Source: Clostridia bacterium (GTDB lineage: Bacteria > Bacillota_A > Clostridia > Oscillospirales > Acutalibacteraceae). From it: a DNA stretch of 12,093 nucleotides. A program made the position numbers and the translations under genes. Position 1 is the stretch's first letter, and each line of letters starts with the position of its first letter. Below are positions 1 through 7,203 of this stretch, in pieces. The notes under the pieces were generated by a model. It saw only the letters and a program-made list of their open reading frames with translations, had not been told where the DNA came from and did no database searches. Location of the stretch: positions 1 to 12,093 of the forward strand of contig JAFPAK010000230.1 in assembly GCA_017390825.1 (NCBI GenBank). Direction: 5' to 3'.

Positions 1-11
1 TATAAACCTAA

Positions 12-2648
12 TTACTTAGATTCCTTGATAGCAGCCTGTGCAGCAGCAAGACGAGCAATCGGAACACGGAACGGTGAGCAAGATACATAGTTGAGGCCGA
101 TCTTATGGCAGAACTCAACACTTGACGGATCGCCACCGTGCTCGCCGCAGATACCGAAGTGCATATTGTCACGGGTAGCCTTACCGAGCTTAACTGACAT
201 TTCCATCAGCTTACCAACACCTGTCTGATCAAGCTTAGCGAAGGGATCAAACTCATAGATCTTGTTATCATAGTAAGCATCGAGGAACTTACCTGCATCA
301 TCACGGCTGAAACCGAATGTCATCTGTGTAAGATCGTTAGTACCGAAGCAGAAGAACTCAGCTTCTTTTGCGATCTCATCAGCTGTAAGAGCAGCACGCG
401 GGATCTCGATCATTGTACCAACTTCGTATGTCATATCAATGCCAGCTGCCTTGATAAGCTCATCAGCAGTCTTAACGACGATATCCTTAACGAACTTAAG
501 CTCCTTAACCTCACCTGTAAGCGGGATCATGATCTCAGGCTTGATCATTGTGCCTGTTTCCTTAGAAACATTGATAGCAGCGTTGATAACAGCCTTTGTC
601 TGCATAGCAGCGATCTCCGGATATGTAACTGCAAGACGGCAGCCACGGTGACCCATCATCGGGTTAGACTCATGCAAGCCTTCGATGACCTCTTTGAGGC
701 TCTGAACTGTGATGCCGAGATCAGCAGCAAGCTCTGCGATCTCGTCTTCCTTGGTGGGGACGAACTCGTGGAGCGGCGGATCGAGGAAACGGATAGTCAT
801 CGGACGGCCTTCAAGTGCCTTATACATAGCCTCGAAGTCACCCTGCTGAAGCGGAAGAATCTCTGCAAGAGCTTTCTCTCTCTCTTCAACAGTTTCAGCA
901 ACGATCATCTTACGGATAGACTTAATTCTGTCACCCTCGAAGAACATATGCTCTGTACGGCAAAGACCGATACCCTCTGCACCGAACTTAACAGCCTGCT
1001 CTGTATCACGCTGATTGTCTGCGTTTGTACGAACCTTAAGTACACGGCGTGCGTCAGCCCAGCTCATGAAGCGACCGAAGTCACCGCTGATTGTAGCTTC
1101 CTCTGTTGCAACAGCTTCGCCGTAGATCTTACCGGTTGAACCATCAATTGAAATGTAGTCGCCTTCCTTATATGTAGTACCAGCGAGTACAAAGTATTTT
1201 TCTTCTTCATGCATCTTGATATCGCCGCAACCTGATACACAGCAAGTACCCATACCACGAGCAACAACTGCAGCATGTGATGTCATACCACCGCGAACTG
1301 TGAGGATACCCTGTGCAGCAACCATACCTTCGATATCTTCAGGTGATGTTTCAAGACGAACGAGAACGACCTTCTCGCCTCTCTCTGCCCATGCTTTTGC
1401 ATCTTCAGCTGTAAATACAACCTTACCGCAAGCAGCACCGGGAGAAGCAGCAAGACCTTCACCGATCACCTTTGCAGCTTTAAGAGCAGCAGCGTTGAAC
1501 TGCGGATGGAGCAATGCGTCGAGCTGCTTCGGCTCAACACGGAGAACTGCTTCCTCCTCAGTGATCATACCCTCGTCAACGAGGTCAACAGCGATCTTAA
1601 GAGCAGCAGCTGCTGTTCTCTTACCGTTACGTGTCTGGAGCATATAGAGCTTACCGTTTTCGATAGTGAACTCCATATCCTGCATATCTCTGTAATGCTT
1701 TTCAAGAGTTGTTGCTGTCTCAACGAACTGCTTGTAAACCTCAGGCATTTCCTCCTCAAGCTTTGCGATCGGCTGAGGTGTACGAACACCTGCAACAACG
1801 TCCTCACCCTGAGCATTGATAAGATACTCGCCCATGAGCTTCTTTTCACCTGTAGCAGGGTCACGTGTGAAGGCAACACCTGTACCTGAATTTTCATTAA
1901 GGTTACCGAATACCATCGGCTGAACGTTAACAGCAGTACCCCATGAATACGGGATATCGTTCATACGGCGATATACGTTTGCACGGGGGTTGTCCCATGA
2001 ACGGAATACAGCCTTAACAGCACCCATGAGCTGCTCTTTCGGATCAGTCGGGAAGTCCTCACCGATCTGCTTCTTGTACTCTGCCTTGAACATCTCAGCA
2101 AGCTTCTTAAGATCAGCAGCGGTAAGATCGATGTCGTTAGTAACACCCTTTTCTTCCTTCATCTCGTCAATAAGAACTTCAAAGTACTTCTTACCAACTT
2201 CCATAACAACATCAGAATACATCTGAATGAAACGACGGTATGAGTCATAAATGAAACGCTCGAACTTGGGATCGCTATTCTGTGCGAGCATACCCTCGAT
2301 AACTTCCTCATTAAGACCAAGGTTGAGAATTGTATCCATCATACCCGGCATTGAAGCGCGAGCACCTGAACGAACTGATACGAGCAACGGATTTGTTGTG
2401 CTGCCGAACTGTTTTCCGTTGATCTCCTCTGTTTTTGCAAGATACTCAAAGATCTGCTCCTGAATATCATCAGCGATTACCTTGCCGTCGTCATAATAAC
2501 GTGTGCAAGCCTCTGTTGAAATTGTGAAACCCTGGGGAACAGGCATACCCAACTTTACCATCTGAGCAAGGTTGGCACCTTTACCACCAAGAATTTCGCG
2601 CATGCTCTCGTCACCTTCCGAGAACAGGTAGACATACTTGTGACCCAT
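12..2648 (-). CDS. ppdK: Pyruvate, phosphate dikinase (PPDK)
   Basis: Cytoplasmic enzyme interconverting pyruvate + ATP + Pi and phosphoenolpyruvate + AMP + PPi; in fermenting clostridia it often acts in glycolysis or PEP replenishment. The 878-residue product has the usual family length (about 875). Domain order is visible: N-terminal nucleotide-binding domain (GGKGANLAQM near residue 21, SVRSGARASMPGMMDT near 91), the swivelling phosphohistidine domain with GGMTSHAAVVARG (catalytic His about 458), and the C-terminal PEP/pyruvate barrel with GLCRTEHMFF, FCFGTNDLTQMTFG and CGEHGGDP (catalytic Cys about 834). The start at 2648 is chosen because GGAGG lies at 2659-2663 and homology begins there; an in-frame ATG at 2738 sits at the predicted transcription start and is unusable. 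It has its own promoter. No terminator is seen before the window edge, 11 bases past the stop. Confidence 0.97.
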   Translation of the reverse strand: MGHKYVYLFSEGDESMREILGGKGANLAQMVKLGMPVPQGFTISTEACTRYYDDGKVIADDIQEQIFEYLAKTEEINGKQFGSTTNPLLVSVRSGARASMPGMMDTILNLGLNEEVIEGMLAQNSDPKFERFIYDSYRRFIQMYSDVVMEVGKKYFEVLIDEMKEEKGVTNDIDLTAADLKKLAEMFKAEYKKQIGEDFPTDPKEQLMGAVKAVFRSWDNPRANVYRRMNDIPYSWGTAVNVQPMVFGNLNENSGTGVAFTRDPATGEKKLMGEYLINAQGEDVVAGVRTPQPIAKLEEEMPEVYKQFVETATTLEKHYRDMQDMEFTIENGKLYMLQTRNGKRTAAAALKIAVDLVDEGMITEEEAVLRVEPKQLDALLHPQFNAAALKAAKVIGEGLAASPGAACGKVVFTAEDAKAWAERGEKVVLVRLETSPEDIEGMVAAQGILTVRGGMTSHAAVVARGMGTCCVSGCGDIKMHEEEKYFVLAGTTYKEGDYISIDGSTGKIYGEAVATEEATISGDFGRFMSWADARRVLKVRTNADNQRDTEQAVKFGAEGIGLCRTEHMFFEGDRIKSIRKMIVAETVEEREKALAEILPLQQGDFEAMYKALEGRPMTIRFLDPPLHEFVPTKEDEIAELAADLGITVQSLKEVIEGLHESNPMMGHRGCRLAVTYPEIAAMQTKAVINAAINVSKETGTMIKPEIMIPLTGEVKELKFVKDIVVKTADELIKAAGIDMTYEVGTMIEIPRAALTADEIAKEAEFFCFGTNDLTQMTFGFSRDDAGKFLDAYYDNKIYEFDPFAKLDQTGVGKLMEMSVKLGKATRDNMHFGICGEHGGDPSSVEFCHKIGLNYVSCSPFRVPIARLAAAQAAIKESK

Positions 2649-2744
2649 TTTAGAATTACCTCCATAAAAATATACTGGTTTGTCTGTCCTGCTTTTTATC
2701 AAACCGCGTTGGCTTAACATATATAGCCGCAGACACACAAGTTA

Positions 2745-2773
2745 ATTATAGCAAATAATTTCAAATAAGTCTA
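2745..2773 (-). promoter_or_regulatory. Predicted SigA promoter of ppdK
   Basis: Read on the minus strand: -35 TAGACT at 2768-2773, a 17-nt spacer, and -10 TATAAT at 2745-2750 with an extended TG-n just before it. Transcription would begin near 2738, giving a leader of about 90 nt before the ATG at 2648. No obvious hairpin or riboswitch is visible in that leader. Confidence 0.7.
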
Positions 2774-2947
2774 CTGTTTTTTATCAATTTTTTTGCAGAG
2801 TTTGCATTTTTATCACCATTTAATTAATCACTCGCTGAAAAAAGCCGTTTATTTTGTCAAAAAGACTAAAATGACCATGTATTGGTGCGTGACTAAGGTC
2901 CCCAAAAACTGCGATGACATAAACTACACGGACAAATAAGCAAAACG
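2774..2947. other. Non-coding stretch between the PBP terminator and the ppdK promoter
   Basis: AT-rich and without a convincing reading frame, RNA gene or strong repeat. On the minus strand it lies between the end of the penicillin-binding protein gene and the ppdK promoter. I see nothing else definable in it. Confidence 0.5.
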
Positions 2948-2978
2948 AAAAATCGTCTTACTCTGTAAGGCGATTTTT
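2948..2978 (-). terminator. Intrinsic terminator of the PBP gene
   Basis: A 14-bp stem (2948-2961 with 2965-2978, one G-T pair at 2956/2970) closes on a 3-nt loop at 2962-2964. The A-run and T-run ends of the arms give a U-tract on either strand, so it could work both ways. It overlaps the last base pairs of the PBP stop codon (2977-2979), so the gene ends exactly in the hairpin. Confidence 0.85.
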
Positions 2979-4527
2979 ATTTCATTTCACATATCCTATT
3001 TGCTATCTGTGCAAATATCGGTGCACAGCTTTTAGCAGAAAACTCATCACTTTCATTAAATATTACAACTGAATATTTTTTGTTTGCAAAAAAGCCTGCA
3101 AACCATGTATTATCAAGCTCTGTTCCGTCATCGGAATATCTGCCCGTCTGCACCGTTGCAGTCTTGCCGCCTGCATCACCGCTTAAAGTTTGTGCAGACT
3201 TACCGGTACCGTTGTTTACTGCAGACATCAGATATTCACACAGAGTATTTGCCGTGCTTTCGGACAAAACAAAGGTAGGAGCCATCTGCTTTGCTGCTTC
3301 TGTGATACTTCCCTCGTTATCGGTAATACCCTCGATAAGTGTCGGCTTATACTGCTTACCGCCGTTAGTTATGCATTGCAGCATTGACGCTATCTGTACG
3401 GGTGTTACCTCGACATCTCCCTGACCGAAGGAAAATAATGAAAGTGCACCCTTGCTGTTATTCAACACAGATAACCCGGTTAACCCCCCTTCGTCTGCGA
3501 CTATCCCCTCACACAGCTTGTCCTCCTGCAAAAATCCGAAATTCTTTGCCATTGAATATACGGTATCGGCACCAAGCAGCAATGCCAGTTTGATAAAATA
3601 ACAATTGCAGGATTGTGAGAGTGCTGAGCAAAGATCAACGTTTCCGTGCTCAGATACACAATGAAAATCCCTGTCCCCTACTTTTACAGATCCGGTACAT
3701 TCAAATGTGAATTCAACATCACTTTCGAGTGCCGCTGCCGCAGTGACTATCTTAAAAACAGAACCCGGACTGTATGAACACAATGCACGGTTTAAAAACG
3801 GTGAATTTTCATCATCAAGAGCCGTTTCGATATTTTTTTGCGAAAATGCAGGCACGCTGCACATACCCCTTATCTTGCCGCTTCCATTTTCTATCACTAC
3901 AACGGCGCCGAGCGAAAGTTCTTTTTCTGCCACCTGCTCTATTATCTGCTGGATCTTTTTATCAATAGTCAGCATTATACCGCTTGCCGGCTCATTGTTT
4001 ATAATTTGTGGTTTTATCCCATGCAGAATACTTCCATTACCGTCCTTATAAAACGCAGCACTTATTGTTTCGCCGTTAAGTATATCGTTATAACCGCTTT
4101 CAACACCGCAAACGCCGTTACCTTCTGCATCAGTATAACCTATGATATGTGCTGCGATTGCCGAATACCTATCATACGCTCTTACAACGCTCAAAGTGTC
4201 AGAATTAAAGCTTGTATCTACCGTAACAGCAACAGGATATCCTTCTCTTAATTGCTCTTTTTGAAAATCGTTAAGATACGGTGCGATATCCTCATTATTT
4301 ATATCGTAAGGTGTGACAAGTGCAGTATAAGTATATCCGTTATTTGTTAATTTTTTGCCGTTACAATCAAACACAGTACCGCGGTTTTGCGATATTTCAA
4401 CACTTATGGTGTTATGAGTCAGTGTCGCAGTATAATGCGGTGATGTAACTATATAAACAAGTCTTGCACAAATCCCGCAAAGTACTGCAAAAATACAAAT
4501 GTATACTGCAATGCACCTTTTAAACAT
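2977..4527 (-). CDS. Class B penicillin-binding protein (D,D-transpeptidase)
   Basis: Membrane-anchored cell-wall enzyme that cross-links peptidoglycan peptides. The 516-residue product starts with a short basic segment and one hydrophobic anchor (about residues 5-27, CIAVYICIFAVLCGICARL), then a PBP dimerisation region (degenerate RGTVFDCNGKKL near 49) and the transpeptidase domain. Active-site motifs: SVFK (Ser about 256, Lys 259), SCN (about 306-308), and KTAT (about 455-458) in place of the more usual KTGT. There is no glycosyltransferase domain, so it is class B, of FtsI/PbpA type. The start at 4527 is chosen over ATGs at 4566 and 4554 because CGGGTGA lies just upstream at 4533-4539 and the anchor follows at once. 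It stands alone on its strand, divergent from the DUF378 gene, not inside a division or rod-shape operon, so its exact role (division, elongation or sporulation) is open. Confidence 0.9.
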   Translation of the reverse strand: MFKRCIAVYICIFAVLCGICARLVYIVTSPHYTATLTHNTISVEISQNRGTVFDCNGKKLTNNGYTYTALVTPYDINNEDIAPYLNDFQKEQLREGYPVAVTVDTSFNSDTLSVVRAYDRYSAIAAHIIGYTDAEGNGVCGVESGYNDILNGETISAAFYKDGNGSILHGIKPQIINNEPASGIMLTIDKKIQQIIEQVAEKELSLGAVVVIENGSGKIRGMCSVPAFSQKNIETALDDENSPFLNRALCSYSPGSVFKIVTAAAALESDVEFTFECTGSVKVGDRDFHCVSEHGNVDLCSALSQSCNCYFIKLALLLGADTVYSMAKNFGFLQEDKLCEGIVADEGGLTGLSVLNNSKGALSLFSFGQGDVEVTPVQIASMLQCITNGGKQYKPTLIEGITDNEGSITEAAKQMAPTFVLSESTANTLCEYLMSAVNNGTGKSAQTLSGDAGGKTATVQTGRYSDDGTELDNTWFAGFFANKKYSVVIFNESDEFSAKSCAPIFAQIANRICEMK

Positions 4528-4543
4528 ATTTTTCACCCGTTTT

Positions 4544-4582
4544 AGTTTGTGCATGAATAAATACATTTATGCTGTGCAAACT
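4544..4582. promoter_or_regulatory. Imperfect palindrome between divergent genes
   Basis: The 79-bp gap between the divergent PBP and DUF378 genes holds nested inverted arms: AGTTTG (4544-4549) with CAAACT (4577-4582), and ATAAAT (4557-4562) with ATTTAT (4565-4570) around a 2-nt centre. The outer arms are one base off symmetry. No clear -35/-10 pair was found for either gene here, though both must start in this gap. It may be an operator or simply chance in AT-rich DNA. Confidence 0.3.
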
Positions 4583-4606
4583 ATTTTTGCAAAGGAGTGA
4601 AAAATT

Positions 4607-4816
4607 ATGTTAGACAGAATAGCACTTATTCTTGCGATAATCGGCGGTCTTAACTGGGGAAGCATCGGTCTTTTCAGATTTGACATAGTAGCGTGGCTTT
4701 TCGGCGGTCAGGATGCGCTGATATCAAGAATCATTTACACACTTGTTGCAATTGCAGCTATCTGGTGTATTTCTTTGTTGTTTCGCGAGCGTGACGAGGT
4801 CGGCGAAAACAACTAA
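4607..4816 (+). CDS. Small DUF378 family membrane protein
   Basis: A 69-residue protein matching the DUF378 (YuzA-like) pattern: an N-terminal helix with the characteristic GGLNWGSIGLF (about residues 13-23), a short loop FDIVAWLFGG, and a second hydrophobic helix (IIYTLVAIAAIWCISLLF, about 41-58) followed by a charged tail. It is therefore predicted to be a two-helix inner-membrane protein. Function is not known for the family; no catalytic residues are evident. The start is supported by AAAGGAGTGA at 4591-4600. It is followed closely by a strong terminator, so it is probably monocistronic. Confidence 0.9.
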   Translation: MLDRIALILAIIGGLNWGSIGLFRFDIVAWLFGGQDALISRIIYTLVAIAAIWCISLLFRERDEVGENN

Positions 4817-4829
4817 ACCCTCTTTATGA

Positions 4830-4862
4830 TCGGGTCGCAAAAAAATGCGGCCCGAATTTTAT
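4830..4862 (+). terminator. Intrinsic terminator after the DUF378 gene
   Basis: A 10-bp GC-rich stem (4830-4839 with 4846-4855, one T-G pair) with an all-A 6-nt loop is followed by a T-rich tail from 4857. It begins 14 bases past the stop codon and precedes the promoter of the next gene, so the two are separate units. Confidence 0.85.
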
Positions 4863-4871
4863 TTACGGTAC

Positions 4872-4900
4872 TTGAAATAAACTGACATAAGATGTATAAT
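4872..4900 (+). promoter_or_regulatory. Predicted SigA promoter of the CE4 deacetylase gene
   Basis: TTGAAA at 4872-4877, a 17-nt spacer, TATAAT at 4895-4900. Transcription would start near 4907. This promoter decides the start of the next gene: the first in-frame ATG (4892) lies upstream of the transcription start and overlaps the -10 region. Confidence 0.7.
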
Positions 4901-4930
4901 AAATGCACAAAGATAAGGATGTGCTATGTT

Positions 4931-5971
4931 TTGAAAAATAAAAAGTCAAACAAGAATATAATAATGCTGTTTTTATCCGTTGCCGCTGTTGCTTCAATGC
5001 TTTTTAGCGCAGTTGCAGTAGCCGAAGAAGCAGAATATTGCAGATCAGAGCTATCTGTCAAATTGCAGAATGTAAAAGATGAATTGTCTGCACAATCACA
5101 ATCTTTTGATGAAATGCGTAATAACTACTCTTCCTTTTGCGAGGACGAAAACAGTGTATCTAACAGCATCAAAACCCTTTCTTCAAATATCAACAGTGCA
5201 AACCAAACTGCCGATTCAGTAAAAAAGAAGATTGAGGATCAGAAGAAAAAGAAAGAGGAAGAAAACAACAAAGCAAGCACCAATCAATCCTCTACTGAAA
5301 TAAAAAAAGATGCAGAGCAATCCCAATATCCTACACCGAGCGGCGAGAAGGTATGCTATCTTACGTTTGATGACGGTCCTTCTCAAAACACATTAAAAAT
5401 AATTGACATACTTAAAAAGTATGGTGTAACTGCTACATTCTTTGTTACAGGTAACGGTACAAACAGTTATATGAAGAAGATAACCGAGTCCGGCAACACC
5501 ATTGCGCTACACACATATTCACATGATTATAAAAAGATATATTCCAGCACAAAAGCGTATTTTGAGGATCTTAACAAAATCAAAGAGCTTGTTAAGAAAG
5601 AAACGGGAGTAGAAAGTAATATAATCCGTTTCCCCGGCGGGTCAAGCAATACCATCAGCCGTCAGTACTGTAAAGGTATTATGAGTACTATTACCAAAGA
5701 AGTTGAAAAACAAGGCTATTACTATTTTGATTGGAATGTAGACTCGACCGATGCCTCCGGAAACAATGTGGCGGCAAGCAAGCTGATAAACAACATTAAG
5801 ACATATTCAAAGGGTATAAATAATGTTGTTGTGCTTATGCACGATACCGGTTCCAAAAACACGACAGTTGAAGCATTGCCGAAAATAATCGAGTATTACA
5901 AATCCCAAGGCTATGTGATAAAAGGACTTTCGGAGGACAGTAAGACCTGTCATCACGGAGTAAATAATTGA
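4931..5971 (+). CDS. Secreted polysaccharide deacetylase (CE4, NodB homology)
   Basis: Carbohydrate esterase family 4 enzyme, removing acetyl groups from N-acetyl sugars, most likely peptidoglycan GlcNAc (PgdA-like), outside the membrane. From the TTG start the product has 346 residues: a signal sequence (basic KNKKSNK, hydrophobic core, likely cut after AVA near residue 31), a helical Gln/Ser/Lys-rich region (about 35-130, coiled-coil-like, with a KKKIEDQKKKKEEE stretch), then the NodB domain. All five family motifs are present: TFDDGPS (about 145-151), HTYSH (194-198), RFPGGSS (233-239), DWNVDS (267-272) and LMHD (302-305), so the metal site (Asp-His-His) and catalytic base look intact. TTG at 4931 is preferred because AAGGATG (4915-4921) lies 9 nt upstream and the signal peptide starts there; ATG at 4919 would lie inside that ribosome site. 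It has its own promoter and terminator. Confidence 0.9.
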   Translation: MKNKKSNKNIIMLFLSVAAVASMLFSAVAVAEEAEYCRSELSVKLQNVKDELSAQSQSFDEMRNNYSSFCEDENSVSNSIKTLSSNINSANQTADSVKKKIEDQKKKKEEENNKASTNQSSTEIKKDAEQSQYPTPSGEKVCYLTFDDGPSQNTLKIIDILKKYGVTATFFVTGNGTNSYMKKITESGNTIALHTYSHDYKKIYSSTKAYFEDLNKIKELVKKETGVESNIIRFPGGSSNTISRQYCKGIMSTITKEVEKQGYYYFDWNVDSTDASGNNVAASKLINNIKTYSKGINNVVVLMHDTGSKNTTVEALPKIIEYYKSQGYVIKGLSEDSKTCHHGVNN

Positions 5972-5979
5972 TAATAATG

Positions 5980-6018
5980 CTGTCTTTCTTGAGTTTCTTG
6001 CAAGAAAGGCAGTTTTTT
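5980..6018 (+). terminator. Intrinsic terminator after the CE4 gene
   Basis: A 12-bp stem (5980-5991 with 6001-6012, one T-G pair) is followed by TTTTTT at 6013-6018. The loop repeats the left-arm sequence TTTCTTG (5994-6000), so a slipped pairing of that second copy with the right arm is also possible. Confidence 0.85.
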
Positions 6019-6019
6019 G

Positions 6020-6047
6020 TTGACTTTTGATACAGAATTGATAAAAT
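6020..6047 (+). promoter_or_regulatory. Predicted SigA promoter of the GH5 gene
   Basis: TTGACT at 6020-6025, a 16-nt spacer, TAAAAT at 6042-6047, directly after the previous terminator. Transcription would begin near 6054, leaving room for the ribosome site at 6065-6074. Confidence 0.6.
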
Positions 6048-6081
6048 AAACACAATTATTACCGAAAGGCGGTGTTTATTT

Positions 6082-7152
6082 ATGAAAAAATTTATTGGAT
6101 TTCAGGCAGGTGCAAATCTCGGCCATTGGATATCACAATATAAATACGGAAATGCAAACGGCGACAAGGAAATAATGAAAAAGCAGGACGAGCATTTTAA
6201 AGAATACATAAAGGAAAGCGATTTTGCCCGCATGAGTAAATGGGGACTTGACCATGTTCGTGTGCCGGTGGACTATTATCTTTTTGAGGATGATGCAGCT
6301 CCCGGTGTGTATAACGAGGAGCGGTTGTACTTTGTGGATTATGCGCTTGAAATGTGTAAAAAGCACAATCTAAATATGTTGCTTGATCTACATCATGCAC
6401 CGGGATTTACCTTCAATTTCGGTTATGACAGCGAGAAAAACAATCTGTTTCAAAATGAAGAAATGCAAGAAAGATACATTAATATCTGGCGTATGTTTGC
6501 CGAAAGATATAAAAACGAAGGTGATAATCTTGCATTTGAGCTTTTAAATGAGCTTGTTGTTTCGGATTGTTCATATTGGAACAGACTTTGGCAAAAAACT
6601 GCCGATGAAATACTCAAGATCTCACCTGACCGCAAGATAGTTATCGGCTCAAATGATTGGAACTCTGTACATCATCTGCAAAACCTTGATGTGCGATATG
6701 AAGATAATTATATTTATAATTTTCATACCTATGAGCCGTATATATTCACTCATCAGCGTGCGTCATGGAATGAAAATACAGTTAATTATATGCGTTCGGT
6801 GCTTTATCCTGTTGAGCGTTCACAGCACGCTGATTGGATAAACAGATGTGTACCGAAGGAGCTAAAATATTTTGAGCGTGAAATATTTGATAAGGACTTT
6901 TTGTGGGAATACATTCAGCCTGCAATCGACTTTTCAAAGAAGCACGATATGCCCCTTTACTGCGGAGAGTATGGTGTTTATTTCCACGCCGACGATCGAA
7001 GTGCAGAGCGCTGGCTTGACGATATTACATCTATCTTCAACGAGTTGGGTATCGGTCATGCGGTATGGAGCTACCGTGGATTTTCCAATATCACCGATAA
7101 AGACAATAATGTTGTTAGCGAAAAAATGGTGGAATACATCGCAAGAAAATAA
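6082..7152 (+). CDS. Glycoside hydrolase family 5 protein (probably cytoplasmic)
   Basis: A retaining (beta/alpha)8-barrel glycosidase of clan GH-A; the substrate is probably a beta-glucan or a similar beta-linked oligosaccharide. The 356 residues cover one GH5 domain. Visible landmarks: VRVPVDYYLF (about 59-68), LLDLHHAPG (100-108), LAFELLNEL (150-158, acid/base Glu157), NFHTYEPYIFTHQ (213-225), YCGEYGVY (293-300, nucleophile Glu296) and the active-site Trp near 329. There is no signal peptide, transmembrane helix or carbohydrate-binding module, so it likely acts inside the cell on imported oligosaccharides. The start has GGCGGTG at 6068-6074. It has its own promoter and a very strong terminator. 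Exact subfamily and substrate cannot be told from motifs; an exo-1,3-beta-glucanase-like activity is one possibility. Confidence 0.9.
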   Translation: MKKFIGFQAGANLGHWISQYKYGNANGDKEIMKKQDEHFKEYIKESDFARMSKWGLDHVRVPVDYYLFEDDAAPGVYNEERLYFVDYALEMCKKHNLNMLLDLHHAPGFTFNFGYDSEKNNLFQNEEMQERYINIWRMFAERYKNEGDNLAFELLNELVVSDCSYWNRLWQKTADEILKISPDRKIVIGSNDWNSVHHLQNLDVRYEDNYIYNFHTYEPYIFTHQRASWNENTVNYMRSVLYPVERSQHADWINRCVPKELKYFEREIFDKDFLWEYIQPAIDFSKKHDMPLYCGEYGVYFHADDRSAERWLDDITSIFNELGIGHAVWSYRGFSNITDKDNNVVSEKMVEYIARK

Positions 7153-7157
7153 AATTA

Positions 7158-7199
7158 AAAATCGGGGGGCACTCCAAAACTGGAGTGCCCCCCGATTTT
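7158..7199. terminator. Strong bidirectional terminator between convergent genes
   Basis: A perfect 19-bp stem (7158-7176 with 7181-7199), with a GGGGGGCACTCC core and a 4-nt loop at 7177-7180. Arm ends AAAA/TTTT supply a U-tract for transcripts from either side. It sits between the stop of the GH5 gene (7152) and the stop of the convergent DUF2935 gene (7204) and serves both. Confidence 0.92.
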
Positions 7200-7203
7200 A
7201 TCT

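Noticed and set aside
1216..1647. Plus-strand frames of 70-163 codons within 439-2463
   Set aside because: They are shadows antisense to the strongly conserved PPDK gene, with no ribosome sites or recognisable domains.
2649..2738. Upstream ATG at 2738 extending PPDK by 30 residues
   Set aside because: It lies at the predicted transcription start, lacks a ribosome site, and the PPDK family begins at the ATG at 2648, which has GGAGG upstream.
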